DNA of 33,132 bases from positions 1 through 33,132 of the forward strand of contig JAMFTA010000152.1 in assembly GCA_026225565.1 (NCBI GenBank), written 5' to 3'. A program made the position numbers and the translations under genes. Of this stretch, positions 24,784 through 33,131 are shown in pieces. Origin of the DNA: Caulobacter sp. GTDB lineage: Bacteria; Pseudomonadota; Alphaproteobacteria; Caulobacterales; Caulobacteraceae. Position 1 is the stretch's first letter. The number at the start of each line of letters is the position of its first letter. The notes below the pieces were generated by a model. That model worked only from the letters and a program-made list of their open reading frames with translations. It ran no database searches and had not been told where the DNA came from.

Positions 24784-25613
24784 AGGCCCAAGAGGCGCCA
24801 AAAGGCGCAGCCGCAGAAGCGTTCAGCAAGGCGCCGCAGGCCACCCTGATGTTCTGGCTGGTGAAGATCTGCGCCACCACCGTGGGCGAGACCGGCGGGG
24901 ATGCGGTTTCGATGACGCTGAAGCTCGGCTATGCCGTCGCCAGCCTGATCTTCCTCGCCTTCTTCGTGGGGACGCTGGCAGCGCAGATCAGAGTCCGGCG
25001 CTATCATCCCTGGACCTACTGGCTGGTGGTGGTGGCCACCACCACGGTCGGCACGACCACCTCGGACTTCATCGACCGGACCTTGCATCTTGGCTACGTC
25101 GTCTCCTCCGCAGGCCTGTTGACGCTGGTGATCGCGGTGCTGATCGCCTGGAAGCTGACCACCGGCAAGATCGCGGCGGACCACATCGTCCAGGGCAAGG
25201 ACGAGGTGTTCTACTGGCTGACCATCCTGGTCTCCAACACGCTCGGCACCGCGCTCGGCGACTTCTCTTCAGAAACCATCCCCGACCTGATGGACAAGAT
25301 CGTCCACGCCCCCGTCGGCGGCTGGGATGTTTGGGGCTTTGAGCTGGCGGCGGTGGTGTTCGCCGGACTGATCGCCATCGTGGCGGCGCTGCACCTTCTG
25401 AAGTGGGCGCCCCAGGCGGTGCTGTTCTGGGCGGCCTACGTGCTCACCCGCCCTCTCGGCGCGACCCTCGGCGACACCCTGACCAAGCCGCACGCTCAAG
25501 GCGGCCTTGAGTTCGGGCGCTTCCTGGCGACGGGGGTCATCGCCTTCGTTATGATCGTGCTCATCCTGCTGACGCCGAAGCTGCGGAAACCGGCGCAAGC
25601 CGCCACCGCATGA
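24780..25613 (+). CDS. DUF347/COG4705 membrane protein
   Basis: A 277-residue polytopic protein. Its ATG overlaps the previous stop (ATGA at 24780-24783); the frame open upstream of this is not used. It has four copies of a short motif at the ends of membrane helices: TTVGETGGD (33-41), TTVGTTTSD (88-96), NTLGTALGD (153-161) and RPLGATLGD (224-232), the hallmark of DUF347 repeats in the COG4705 group. The evenly spaced acidic residue after each Gly-rich turn suggests a four-fold arrangement that could bind a cation in the membrane, but no function is established as far as I know. It is the third gene in the PadR operon. Confidence 0.88.
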   Translation: MKAQEAPKGAAAEAFSKAPQATLMFWLVKICATTVGETGGDAVSMTLKLGYAVASLIFLAFFVGTLAAQIRVRRYHPWTYWLVVVATTTVGTTTSDFIDRTLHLGYVVSSAGLLTLVIAVLIAWKLTTGKIAADHIVQGKDEVFYWLTILVSNTLGTALGDFSSETIPDLMDKIVHAPVGGWDVWGFELAAVVFAGLIAIVAALHLLKWAPQAVLFWAAYVLTRPLGATLGDTLTKPHAQGGLEFGRFLATGVIAFVMIVLILLTPKLRKPAQAATA

Positions 25614-25660
25614 ACCGCCGACCCGCCCCCTCCACCAATGTCAGAACCGGAGCCCACACC

Positions 25661-26677
25661 ATGCCCAGACGCCTCGCCGCCGCCGTCGCCTGGCTGGCGC
25701 TGGCCTCGCCCGCCCTCGCCGTGCCGGCCTACACCCTGATCAGGACCACGCCGCTAGGCCTGCCGGATCGGTGGGACTATGTGGTGTTCGACGCCCCGAC
25801 CCAGCGGGTCTATGTCGCCCACGGCGACAGCCTGGCGGTGCTCGATGCGCGATCCGGCGACCTGGTCGGCGCGGTCGCAGGGATCGCCGGCGGAACCCAC
25901 GGCACGGGAATATCGCCGACCACCGGCCAGGGCTTCACCGACGACGGCAAGAATGGCGTCGCCATCGCCTTCGATCTGAAGACCCTCAAGATCGCCAAGC
26001 AGATACCGGCGGACAAGGACGCCGACGCCATCGTCGCGGACGCCGCCAGCGGCCACATCTTCGTGATCGAGGGCGATCCCGGCGCGATCACCGTGATCGA
26101 TCCGAAGACCGACTCCGTCGCCGCCACCATCAAGGCCGGCGAGCCGATGGAATATGCCGTCTCGGATGACCAAGGCGTTCTCTATGTCGCCGGCGTCGAA
26201 AAAAGCGACCTCCTGAAGATCGACACCCGCACCAACGCCGTGGTCGCCCGCTGGCCCGCCCCGGACTGCGCCCGGCCCCACGGCCTGGCCATGGACAAGG
26301 TCGGGCGTCGGCTCTTCATGGGCTGCGTCAACAGCGTGACGATGGTGATGGACGCCGACAGCGGCCGCGTGGTCGCCAAGCTACCTATTGGGCGGGGCAG
26401 CGACGCCATCGCCTATGATCCGACGCGCAAAATGGTGTTCAGCCCCAATGGGGTCGATGGAACGCTGACCATCTTTCAGCAAACTTCACCCGACGCCTAT
26501 CGAGTGCTGGAAACCATCCCGACCGCGGTCAGCGGGCGCACCATGGCCGTCGACCCCGCCAGCGGGCGCCTCTACATCGTCGCGGCCGAAACCGACCCGA
26601 ACCCGAACCCCGGCGGACGGGCGCACATACGGCCCGGTACCGCCCGAGTCATGATCTTCGATCCCGCGACCCGATAG
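25661..26677 (+). CDS. Exported YncE-like beta-propeller protein
   Basis: A 338-residue protein. The ATG at 25661 is chosen because GGAG lies 8 bases upstream and a clean signal peptide follows (RRLAAAVAWLALASPALA). An alternative ATG at 25610 would overlap the previous stop but adds a non-signal-like tail. The mature part is a seven-bladed propeller of the YncE/YVTN type, with repeated blades such as VYVAHGDSLAVLDARSGDLV, IFVIEGDPGAITVIDPKTDS and LYVAGVEKSDLLKIDTRTN. Such periplasmic propellers bind ligands or proteins rather than catalyse. The single Cys pair (DCARPH and MGCVNS) might be a disulfide. Its position suggests a periplasmic partner of the membrane proteins encoded upstream. Confidence 0.85.
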   Translation: MPRRLAAAVAWLALASPALAVPAYTLIRTTPLGLPDRWDYVVFDAPTQRVYVAHGDSLAVLDARSGDLVGAVAGIAGGTHGTGISPTTGQGFTDDGKNGVAIAFDLKTLKIAKQIPADKDADAIVADAASGHIFVIEGDPGAITVIDPKTDSVAATIKAGEPMEYAVSDDQGVLYVAGVEKSDLLKIDTRTNAVVARWPAPDCARPHGLAMDKVGRRLFMGCVNSVTMVMDADSGRVVAKLPIGRGSDAIAYDPTRKMVFSPNGVDGTLTIFQQTSPDAYRVLETIPTAVSGRTMAVDPASGRLYIVAAETDPNPNPGGRAHIRPGTARVMIFDPATR

Positions 26678-26864
26678 GCCGCCTCCCTTGCAGGCTAAGG
26701 GACCGCCGCTGGCGGTGGAATTTCGCCAAAAGCGACCCTAATGTTCGTCGCGCTCAAACGGAAAATTTGCGCTGTAGGGGGAAAGCTGGAGCCACATTTG
26801 ACCGATTTCAAAGAAAAAGGCAAATCTGCTTCCTGCAGGGAAATTTAAGCAAATAGGGTAGCGT

Positions 26865-28199
26865 TCAATTTGCTATATAGGGGCCAAAGTGAGCGACTGC
26901 ATGACGTTTGGTATCTTTGTCGTCAAGAATAAAGACCTCGTATGTCGCTCCACCGGGAGCGATGCGCAAGACGACGTGGCCCTCATAACTTTTGTAAATC
27001 CGATCCATGATGGGGCCGATTGCAATCCGTGTTTCTGGACTCATGCCGGTTGAGAAAACGTCCCGGGGGCCAGGATAGAATTCGTGAGAGGCCATTCTCA
27101 CCACCACCTCTTCGCCGGGTTGGGCCGAAAGCCAGCTCTGCTGAATGATAACGCGCGGCCGGAGCGCCCGCAGGATGGCGCCGTTGGTGGAGTCCCGATT
27201 GCCGTGATGGTCCAGCGTCATGGCGTCCACCGATCCAACTACGGCGGCGACCGGCGTCTCGATGTCTCTCCAGAAGGGCTGGGTGTAGTCGGGAACCCCA
27301 GGAATATCGCCGCCGGTGTAATAGCTGAACGGCCCGTCGCTGATCTTTATGACGTTGCTGAAGGGGTTCTCATCGAAATGACAATCCTTGACCGCATCGC
27401 CCGGAATATACCGCTGCACCTCATCGCCGCGACCGGTCCAGATGACGCCGCTGGAGGCGATGTTGCGGATGTGGAACTGGGGAAATCTAGCGGGCTGTTG
27501 TAATCGTATCTGATCCAGCGCCCCCGGGTGAAGGCCGACCACCGCCTGCCCATGCCCCAATCGGAACGCGACCATGCTGAGGTAGTTGACGAGGGATTTG
27601 CCGTCGTTTCCCGCGGTACAGGCATGAAGGTCCACTGGAAGGGTATAGTTGGGAGCCGCCCGATCGATCAGTGTCTTGATCGGCACGAGATCGGCGACCT
27701 CCGTAATGCCAGCCAGGCGGTAGTGGCCGTTCGCAGAAAGGGGGCTGGAGGGTGTGATCGTTCCGATGTGATCGGTGTGGAAATGGGTCACCAAGGCATA
27801 GTCTAGGACGACCGGTCTGCCCTGGGGCGCGAACTGGCGAATGTAGCTGGCGATCCAATAGCCGGCTGAATGGGTGGCGTCCGGCCGCGCCGGAAACGGC
27901 TTCAAGGGAGCTACGGAGTCGATGAACGTCTGATCCGCTTCACCGGCATCCACCAAGAGGGTGGTTCCATCCGGCATCACCACAAAGGCTGAGCTTCCTC
28001 GGCCCGTGCTGATGTGATGGATGTAGAGGTAGCCGTCCGTCCAAGGCGGGAGATCCTGCAATGGCCCCTCAGCGCCCGCTGCGGTGGCGAAAAACAGGAT
28101 CGCGCAAATGACGGCGCGGCCGGTCCATCGACCAATCCTCCTGGAGCCCGCGCGACGGCGGCACACAGACTTGAGCTTTACCCCTCGGGCTCGCCCCAT
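26865..28199 (-). CDS. Exported metallo-beta-lactamase-fold hydrolase
   Basis: A 444-residue protein. The ATG at 28199 is the most plausible start: an Arg-rich n-region and the hydrophobic stretch AVICAILFFATAAGA form a signal peptide. The frame is open a further 534 bases upstream, but that part lies in the receptor gene and is not protein-like. The metal site motif HFHTDHIG (H139, H141, D143, H144) follows the strand LDYALVT; TTLLVDAGE (79-87) and LDHHGNRDSTNG further on are typical of ComEC/Rec2-like or related MBL hydrolases. It should act in the periplasm or outside the cell; substrate unknown. It follows the STN-type TonB receptor gene by 68 bases on the same strand, with a strong hairpin between, and is probably the last gene of the fecI-fecR-receptor locus. 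Confidence 0.82.
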   Translation of the reverse strand: MGRARGVKLKSVCRRRAGSRRIGRWTGRAVICAILFFATAAGAEGPLQDLPPWTDGYLYIHHISTGRGSSAFVVMPDGTTLLVDAGEADQTFIDSVAPLKPFPARPDATHSAGYWIASYIRQFAPQGRPVVLDYALVTHFHTDHIGTITPSSPLSANGHYRLAGITEVADLVPIKTLIDRAAPNYTLPVDLHACTAGNDGKSLVNYLSMVAFRLGHGQAVVGLHPGALDQIRLQQPARFPQFHIRNIASSGVIWTGRGDEVQRYIPGDAVKDCHFDENPFSNVIKISDGPFSYYTGGDIPGVPDYTQPFWRDIETPVAAVVGSVDAMTLDHHGNRDSTNGAILRALRPRVIIQQSWLSAQPGEEVVVRMASHEFYPGPRDVFSTGMSPETRIAIGPIMDRIYKSYEGHVVLRIAPGGATYEVFILDDKDTKRHAVAHFGPYIAN

Positions 28200-28202
28200 G
28201 GT

Positions 28203-28230
28203 CGCCGCCACCCGCGGAAGGGTGGCGGCG
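28203..28230 (-). promoter_or_regulatory. Strong hairpin before the MBL hydrolase start
   Basis: A perfect 11-bp GC-rich stem, CGCCGCCACCC and GGGTGGCGGCG, with a 6-base loop ends 3 bases before the ATG at 28199. It would hold the only purine-rich sequence near the start in a stem, so it may limit translation unless the ribosome on the receptor message or a ligand opens it. No U-tract follows, so it is a poor intrinsic terminator. It could also be a processing or stability element. Confidence 0.5.
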
Positions 28231-28267
28231 ATGCAGCTGAGAATTGCAACAGTCGCGGCCACTGTCC

Positions 28268-31063
28268 TCACCAATGATAGAGCACAGAGGCGGTGACCTG
28301 GCGGCCGAAGATGGGCCGCCCCACGCTGGCGTCGCTGACCGTCCCCACACCCAGCGCCGAGGCTCGTGAATTGCCTTCGGTCAGGCCTGCCGAGTCGGTG
28401 ATATTTGTGCCCAACAGGCGAAGTTCGATGCGATCGCTGGGTTTCAGGGTCACGCCGAGATCCAAGGTCGTATAGCTGGGCAGGACGCTTAAGTTGGAAA
28501 AGTCCTGAAAGCGTTTGCCCACAGTGTAGACGTCGGCGAAGGCCCGACCCCGCCAGCCGTTGATGGCAAATATGTAGGCGGGTTCCAACAGGACGTTGTA
28601 GGTCGGGACGCGCGGCAGCGTGCCGTGTTGAGAACTGGCGGCGGTGGAGCCCGTCAGCACCTGGATCGAATCGATGCTTGGGTCCTGAATAGTGATGGAG
28701 CCGGAGAGCTCGAAGAAGCTGACCGGGCGCCAATCCGCCTCACCCTCGAGACCAACGGCGGTGGAGTTCAACAGAACGCTCGAATTGGTGACCGAGCCGT
28801 TGGCCGCCGCGACCTGGGTGGTTGCGCTGAGCTTGTTGAACTTCGAGTAATAGACCGTCAGCGCCGTCTGGAACGTCTTACTGGAGAACTTCAAACCGCC
28901 TTCGGCCTGCTCCACCGTCGAGACCGGCACCTTCTGGCCGTTCGGCAACAGGGCGCCGCTGATAATAGTGGTGAACTGGGGGAAGCTGTAGGCCTCGGTA
29001 TAGCGGGCGAAACCATTGACATTATTATTAAAATCATAGGCCGAGCCGAAGGTGTAGGAGAGGCCGTGCAGGTTCTCGTGATGATCGGTGTAGCTGACAA
29101 CGCCCTGCACCGAGCGGGCCGCGAGCGGGCCCGTGGCGCTCAACACCTGCGTGCCGAGGACGCCCTGCTGGCCGAACGCCTGGCGCGATTCCGAACGGAC
29201 GCCGGCGTCGACCTGCCACTTGGACGTGATGTGTACGGTATCGGCCAGATAGCCGGCGATGGACGTGCCGCGGGCCGTGCCGCTGTTGCTGCCTGAACCG
29301 TAGCTCAGAAAGCCGTTCTCCGTCACCGAACCCAATATGTTTCCGGCGGCGTCCAGAGCATTTATATTAAGGGCATCCGGATTATTCTTCACGTTTTCCA
29401 ATATCGAGCTCAGCTGCTCCTGGTGTCCGTAGACGAAGTAGCTGGTGTAGAGGCCGGCAGTGAAGTCGTGCTTGCCGAGCGCGCCAAGATCAGCGCTTTT
29501 CTGTATTCGCACGTCGTTGATCACGTCGCGCATCTGGGTGCGGATGGCATCGTAGTTGTTGGCCATAACGAGGTTGGCGGTTGCCGCCGGACTATACGGC
29601 GCGGCGGAACCGGCGATTGAATAGTTCAGCGAGGTTGTGCCGGGAAAAGCGGCCTGAGTGCGTGACAGTTGGCTGGCGAGAAAGGCGGATGCGTCGGTGG
29701 GGGTGGCGGCGTTGAAGATGGCGTTCAGGCCGATGCGTCCGTCGATAAAGCGGGCGCGATCCGTCACCGTCCAACCGTCGCCAAGATCGTAGTCGCCGCC
29801 GAGGGTCAAGGTCGCCACATCCGGGTGGACGCCGTCGGACAGCTTGCGCGAGACGGTCGGCCCGGCCGGAGTTCCGTTGAGGGTGCGGATCTGCACATTT
29901 TCAAAGGCGCTGCTGGTCAGCGTGCCGGTGTTGGGATTGATCAGATTGCTGAGGGAGCCGCCGGTCAGCGGGTTAATCAGGGGGATGCTGGTGTAGAAGA
30001 CGCTCTTGTCGTTCAGATACTTAACGTCGGCGAAGATCTTCCCACGGGGCAGGATGTAGCTGACGCCCACCTGAAATTGGCCGCCATCGTCGCCGGGAGA
30101 GTAGTGCTCATCGCGCAGGCCGTCGTCGCGGCGATACGAACCGCCCATGCTCATCTGTAGATGGTCGGTGATCGGCCCGGACTGGTAGGCCGACACCCTG
30201 ACCAGGGAGTCGCTGCCAAACTCGATCTGGGCCGCGCCCTCAGGCGTGGCGGTTCCGTGGCGGGTGATCAGGTTGATCACGCCGCCGGAGGCGTTGTTGC
30301 TATAGATCGGGCCGGTGCCGCCCCGTTCCACCTCGGCGCGCTCGGTCATCAGATCGACCCGGAAAATTTCGTCGATGTTCAAGAACCGCTCGTAGTTGGA
30401 TTCAAATAGCGGAAGGCCGTCCTCACGCACATCGATGAGGCGAAAGCCGACATAGGGCAGCCCGCGGATGGCGATGTTTTCGTCACCGCCCTTACCCCCC
30501 GAATTTTCGACGTTAATCCCAGGTTGACCACGAAAAAGATCAACCAGGCTGCGCGGAGACTTATCGCGGATGGCCTGTTGCTTGAGGGTGGAGATAGAAT
30601 AGGGCGCGGTGAACTTGTCCATGTGCCCCGCGGTTCCGGTGACGACGACTTCCTGCACGGCGAAGACGTTGTTGACCGAGGTGGCGGCTGAGCCAGCGGT
30701 CTGGTCGGACGCGCCGGCCTCGTCTGTGCTCCTGCCCGGCCGCACCACGAAGCCGCCGATCGCCGTCCGCTCGAACGACAGGCCCGAGCCCGCCAGTAGA
30801 CGCTTTAGAGCTTCCTCATCGCCGAGGCGGCCCTTCACGCCGTGGGTCGCCTTGCCCTTCACCAGGGCGGGATCGAACACCACGTCCTTCCCGCTGGCCA
30901 CCGCGAACTCGCGAAGGGCGGCGGCGAGATTTTTTGTCTCAATCGCGTAGATCTTCGGGGTTTCTTGTGCGTTCGCGTGGCTTGGCGTCACAGTTGAACC
31001 TAAGATGATGACAGCACATCCGGCCATTAAAACGTCACGAAATCGTATGTTTAATTTGGCCAT
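28268..31063 (-). CDS. TonB-dependent receptor with STN signalling domain
   Basis: A 931-residue outer-membrane receptor. Signal peptide to about residue 32 (SHANA-QE). An STN domain (about 40-108: IYAIETKNLAAALREFAVAS to GGFVVRPG) is followed by the TonB box EVVVTGT (138-144), the plug (about 150-270, with NIAIRGLPYVGFRLIDVRED and NNASGGVINLITR), and a barrel ending VLYHW. STN domains pass a ligand signal to FecR-type anti-sigma proteins, and fecR and fecI genes lie directly upstream on the same strand, so this is a FecA-like transducer-receptor. GGGGGAAA precedes the ATG. The ligand is unknown; no siderophore or haem genes are in view. The partner downstream is an exported MBL-fold hydrolase. 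Confidence 0.92.
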   Translation of the reverse strand: MAKLNIRFRDVLMAGCAVIILGSTVTPSHANAQETPKIYAIETKNLAAALREFAVASGKDVVFDPALVKGKATHGVKGRLGDEEALKRLLAGSGLSFERTAIGGFVVRPGRSTDEAGASDQTAGSAATSVNNVFAVQEVVVTGTAGHMDKFTAPYSISTLKQQAIRDKSPRSLVDLFRGQPGINVENSGGKGGDENIAIRGLPYVGFRLIDVREDGLPLFESNYERFLNIDEIFRVDLMTERAEVERGGTGPIYSNNASGGVINLITRHGTATPEGAAQIEFGSDSLVRVSAYQSGPITDHLQMSMGGSYRRDDGLRDEHYSPGDDGGQFQVGVSYILPRGKIFADVKYLNDKSVFYTSIPLINPLTGGSLSNLINPNTGTLTSSAFENVQIRTLNGTPAGPTVSRKLSDGVHPDVATLTLGGDYDLGDGWTVTDRARFIDGRIGLNAIFNAATPTDASAFLASQLSRTQAAFPGTTSLNYSIAGSAAPYSPAATANLVMANNYDAIRTQMRDVINDVRIQKSADLGALGKHDFTAGLYTSYFVYGHQEQLSSILENVKNNPDALNINALDAAGNILGSVTENGFLSYGSGSNSGTARGTSIAGYLADTVHITSKWQVDAGVRSESRQAFGQQGVLGTQVLSATGPLAARSVQGVVSYTDHHENLHGLSYTFGSAYDFNNNVNGFARYTEAYSFPQFTTIISGALLPNGQKVPVSTVEQAEGGLKFSSKTFQTALTVYYSKFNKLSATTQVAAANGSVTNSSVLLNSTAVGLEGEADWRPVSFFELSGSITIQDPSIDSIQVLTGSTAASSQHGTLPRVPTYNVLLEPAYIFAINGWRGRAFADVYTVGKRFQDFSNLSVLPSYTTLDLGVTLKPSDRIELRLLGTNITDSAGLTEGNSRASALGVGTVSDASVGRPIFGRQVTASVLYHW

Positions 31064-31080
31064 GATTTCCCCCGGATCCT

Positions 31081-31093
31081 ACGCACAGTGCGT
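31081..31093. promoter_or_regulatory. Short palindrome in the receptor leader
   Basis: ACGCAC-A-GTGCGT is a perfect 6-bp inverted repeat 17 bases before the receptor ATG, just upstream of the ribosome site. It could be an operator or a small leader hairpin. Symmetry and position are the only evidence. Confidence 0.3.
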
Positions 31094-31170
31094 TAACCTC
31101 CTAAGACGCGAGCCGATCGAAGCTCCCTGGGGAATCTGTGTGAATTTTCCGCGACAGTCGCTGGCGAGGC

Positions 31171-31287
31171 GCTAGAGCCTTTTCCGATCAAGGCGAATCG
31201 CCCTGACGGAGAAAAAGGCTTTAAATCATGGAGTTGGAGCCCGTCGGGCGGCGAACCGGTGTCCGGTTCGCCTGAAAATTCTCTAGT
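31171..31287. repeat. MITE-like palindromic element between fecR and the receptor gene
   Basis: A block of about 117 bases has related ends: GCTAGAGCCTTTTCCG on the left matches, as an inverted repeat, the right end whose complement reads ACTAGAGAATTTTCAG. Inside are a quasi-palindrome centred near 31200 (AGCCTTTTCCG and its loose complement AGAAAAAGGCT) and a perfect hairpin GGCGAACCGG-TGT-CCGGTTCGCC (31250-31272). No coding potential. This is the form of a small non-autonomous transposable or repetitive intergenic element. The right end supplies the TAG stop of fecR. Confidence 0.6.
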
Positions 31288-32314
31288 GCGGTTGCAAGAC
31301 GATGGTGTTTTCGTCCTGGCGCGCGATCTGCACGGGAAAGGCGGCGATCACGGACTCGACGAAGTCATCGGGCCGGCCGGTATGGAAGACGCCGCTCACC
31401 CGGATATTGGCCAGCTTGGGATCGGCGAGCACGATTTGAATCCCGCCGTAGCGGTTCAGATCGGCCACGGTGTCCCCAAGCGGCGCGTCATCCAGGATCA
31501 TGCGGCCGTAGCGCCAGGCTTGCACCTTGCGCAGGTCCACCTGGCGCACCTCCACGGGCTTGGCCGCGGCTAGGTCAACCTGATCTCCTGGACGAAGCAC
31601 GGCGACGGGCGGGCCGGCGGCGACGCCCTCCATGGCTTGCAGAGAAGCGGAGGAATGCAGGCGTTGGGAGGCTTCGAGCCCATCGGCGCGATACACCGCC
31701 ACCCGTCCTTCCTCCAGCGTCACCAGCGCTGAGTCGCCGATACGACGAACCTCGAAGGCTGTCCCCAGGGCGCGAATTTCGTCTCGGCCGACGAAGACGC
31801 GAAAAGGTCGGTTCTGGTCCTTGGCGACCTGGAAAAAAGCTTGGCCGCGATCGAGATAGAGCCGCCGCTCGCTGGCGATGAATCTCACCCGCAGCTGGCT
31901 GTCGGTGTTCAACAGCACGCCCGATCCGTCGGCGAGGCGCAGCCGCCGCTGTTCGCCGGGCTTGGTCTTGAAGCTCTGTTCGGCGTGCAGGGCCACCGGC
32001 CCCGCCAGGACAGCCACGGCGGCGGCCGCGGCGGCTCCCCCGCCGGCCCACAGGGCGGTGCGACGACTGAACCTGAGCGGCGCGCGCGGAGGCAAGCGAA
32101 GCGTCCTGAGGGCGTCGCGCCCATCTGTAGTCTCGGCGGCGTGGGCCACCCCATCCCACAGCGCCGCGCAGTCGGCATAGGCGTCAGCACGGGCCGGATC
32201 CTGCTCCAGCCAGGCGCGGAACGCCGCCTCGTCGGCCCGCGTCCGCTGATCGGAGTGCAGTCGCACGACCCAGAAAGCGGCCGCCTCGCAGATCGGCGCG
32301 TTCGGCTCAATCAC
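31283..32314 (-). CDS. FecR-family anti-sigma/sigma-regulator protein
   Basis: A 343-residue single-pass membrane protein starting at GTG 32312-32314. The N-terminal cytoplasmic part (about 1-80; AAFWVVRLHSDQRTRADEAAFRAWL is the conserved FecR N-terminal helix with its W-V-x-L) binds the sigma factor. One membrane segment lies near 88-108 (Ala/Val-rich). The periplasmic FecR domain includes TKPGEQRRLRLADGSGVLLN, FQVAKDQNRPFRVFVG and ALGTAFEVRR, followed by a C-terminal STN-like segment (LNRYGGIQIVLADPKLANIR) that contacts the receptor. The start overlaps the sigma-factor stop by 8 bases, so the two are coupled. The stop codon falls in the end of the palindromic element. Confidence 0.93.
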   Translation of the reverse strand: MIEPNAPICEAAAFWVVRLHSDQRTRADEAAFRAWLEQDPARADAYADCAALWDGVAHAAETTDGRDALRTLRLPPRAPLRFSRRTALWAGGGAAAAAAVAVLAGPVALHAEQSFKTKPGEQRRLRLADGSGVLLNTDSQLRVRFIASERRLYLDRGQAFFQVAKDQNRPFRVFVGRDEIRALGTAFEVRRIGDSALVTLEEGRVAVYRADGLEASQRLHSSASLQAMEGVAAGPPVAVLRPGDQVDLAAAKPVEVRQVDLRKVQAWRYGRMILDDAPLGDTVADLNRYGGIQIVLADPKLANIRVSGVFHTGRPDDFVESVIAAFPVQIARQDENTIVLQPH

Positions 32315-32846
32315 GGAGCGGCAACCGAAGACGAAGGTGATTAAGGGCGCGAATCATGTGCCGCTCGACCACCTTGACGCTGAGCGCGTAACGGGCGGCG
32401 ATCTGAGTGTAGGTCAGGCCATCCTCACGATTGAGCAGGAACATTTCGCGCGTGTCCGGCGGGAGTTCGCCCAGGGCTGCGGCCAGTCGCAGAAGGGCTT
32501 CCCTGCCTTCAAAGACGCGATCGGGCGCAGCTTCCCCGCTGACCAATAAAAAATCTTCGATCGGACGATGTTGGGCCTCCCGATGGGTCTTGGATTTGCG
32601 CCAGAAACTGATCACCACATTGGAGGCGATGGTGAACAGATAGGCCTCGGCGTTCTGGATGGTCTCCTCATTGGTGCGGGCCAAATGGAGGAAAACATCC
32701 TGGGCGCAATCCTCGGCCGAGTCCTTGGGAACGCCCTTGCGGATGAAATAGCGCACCAAGGGATCGCGGTAGCGCAGCGCCAAGCCCCCCAGCCGCGCGT
32801 CGCGGCTCGGGTCGATTTTGGTTCGGCCTGCACCGACGTCGGCCAT
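32307..32846 (-). CDS. ECF sigma factor of the FecI type
   Basis: A 179-residue sigma factor. The ATG at 32846 is chosen because GGAG precedes it at suitable distance and the sigma-2 region follows soon after; the frame extends to GTG 32990 but that part is not sigma-like. Sigma-2 spans about residues 20-90 (RDPLVRYFIRKGVPKDSAED, NAEAYLFTIASNVVISFWRK), and sigma-4 about 120-175 (ELPPDTREMFLLNREDGLTY, then a helix-turn-helix YTQIAARYALSVKVVERHM). It should direct RNA polymerase to the receptor operon when released or activated by FecR. It probably also has its own promoter in 32847-33000, but no box is convincing. Confidence 0.93.
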   Translation of the reverse strand: MADVGAGRTKIDPSRDARLGGLALRYRDPLVRYFIRKGVPKDSAEDCAQDVFLHLARTNEETIQNAEAYLFTIASNVVISFWRKSKTHREAQHRPIEDFLLVSGEAAPDRVFEGREALLRLAAALGELPPDTREMFLLNREDGLTYTQIAARYALSVKVVERHMIRALNHLRLRLPLRD

Positions 32847-33019
32847 GCATCTCCACTGGGCGGCTCGATCAGCAAGGGCGGACGCCCTGCCGGCCTGCGG
32901 CCCACTATCTTCTAAAGACGCGCACGGCGCGCGCTTCCCCGAAAAAATCCAAGGCAAGACGATTATTGCGCGTTCCAAGGATGTGGACACCGCCAGCCAC
33001 CCGGAACTCGTCTCACGGA

Positions 33020-33131
33020 TATGGGCAGGAGCATTGCCGGCCCCAGACCGCCATCAACCGCTTCGTCGCCGATCCCGACAAAATCATCGCTGCCAAGCCA
33101 AGGGCGCCAAGTGTTGAATTCCATCCACTAG
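33020..33131 (+). mobile_element. Decayed 3' end of an IS630-type transposase gene
   Basis: In one frame the sequence reads GRSIAGPQTAINRFVA and then DPDKIIAA; after a frameshift it reads RQVLNSIH and stops (TAG 33129-33131). This matches, from memory, the C-terminus of IS630-family transposases common in this group (pattern RSIVDLQAAINRFVAET, then DPNKIIAAVKRG, then QVLxSIH-stop). About a dozen residues between FVA and DPDK are missing and the frame changes near 33092-33105, so it is a non-functional remnant. The element's outer end would lie beyond the window; no terminal repeat can be confirmed. Confidence 0.6.

Noticed and set aside
26702-26716. Small hairpin ACCGCC-GCT-GGCGGT after the beta-propeller gene as an intrinsic terminator.
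   Set aside because: The stem is only 6 bp and no T-tract follows closely; it could arise by chance in GC-rich DNA.
28200-28733. N-terminal extension of the MBL hydrolase frame into the receptor gene.
   Set aside because: The extra 178 residues are a frame-shifted copy of receptor coding sequence; a signal peptide begins after the ATG at 28199.
31064-31170. A cobalamin-type riboswitch or Fur box before the STN receptor gene.
   Set aside because: No B12-box-like sequence or long structured leader is present, and no convincing Fur palindrome is visible.
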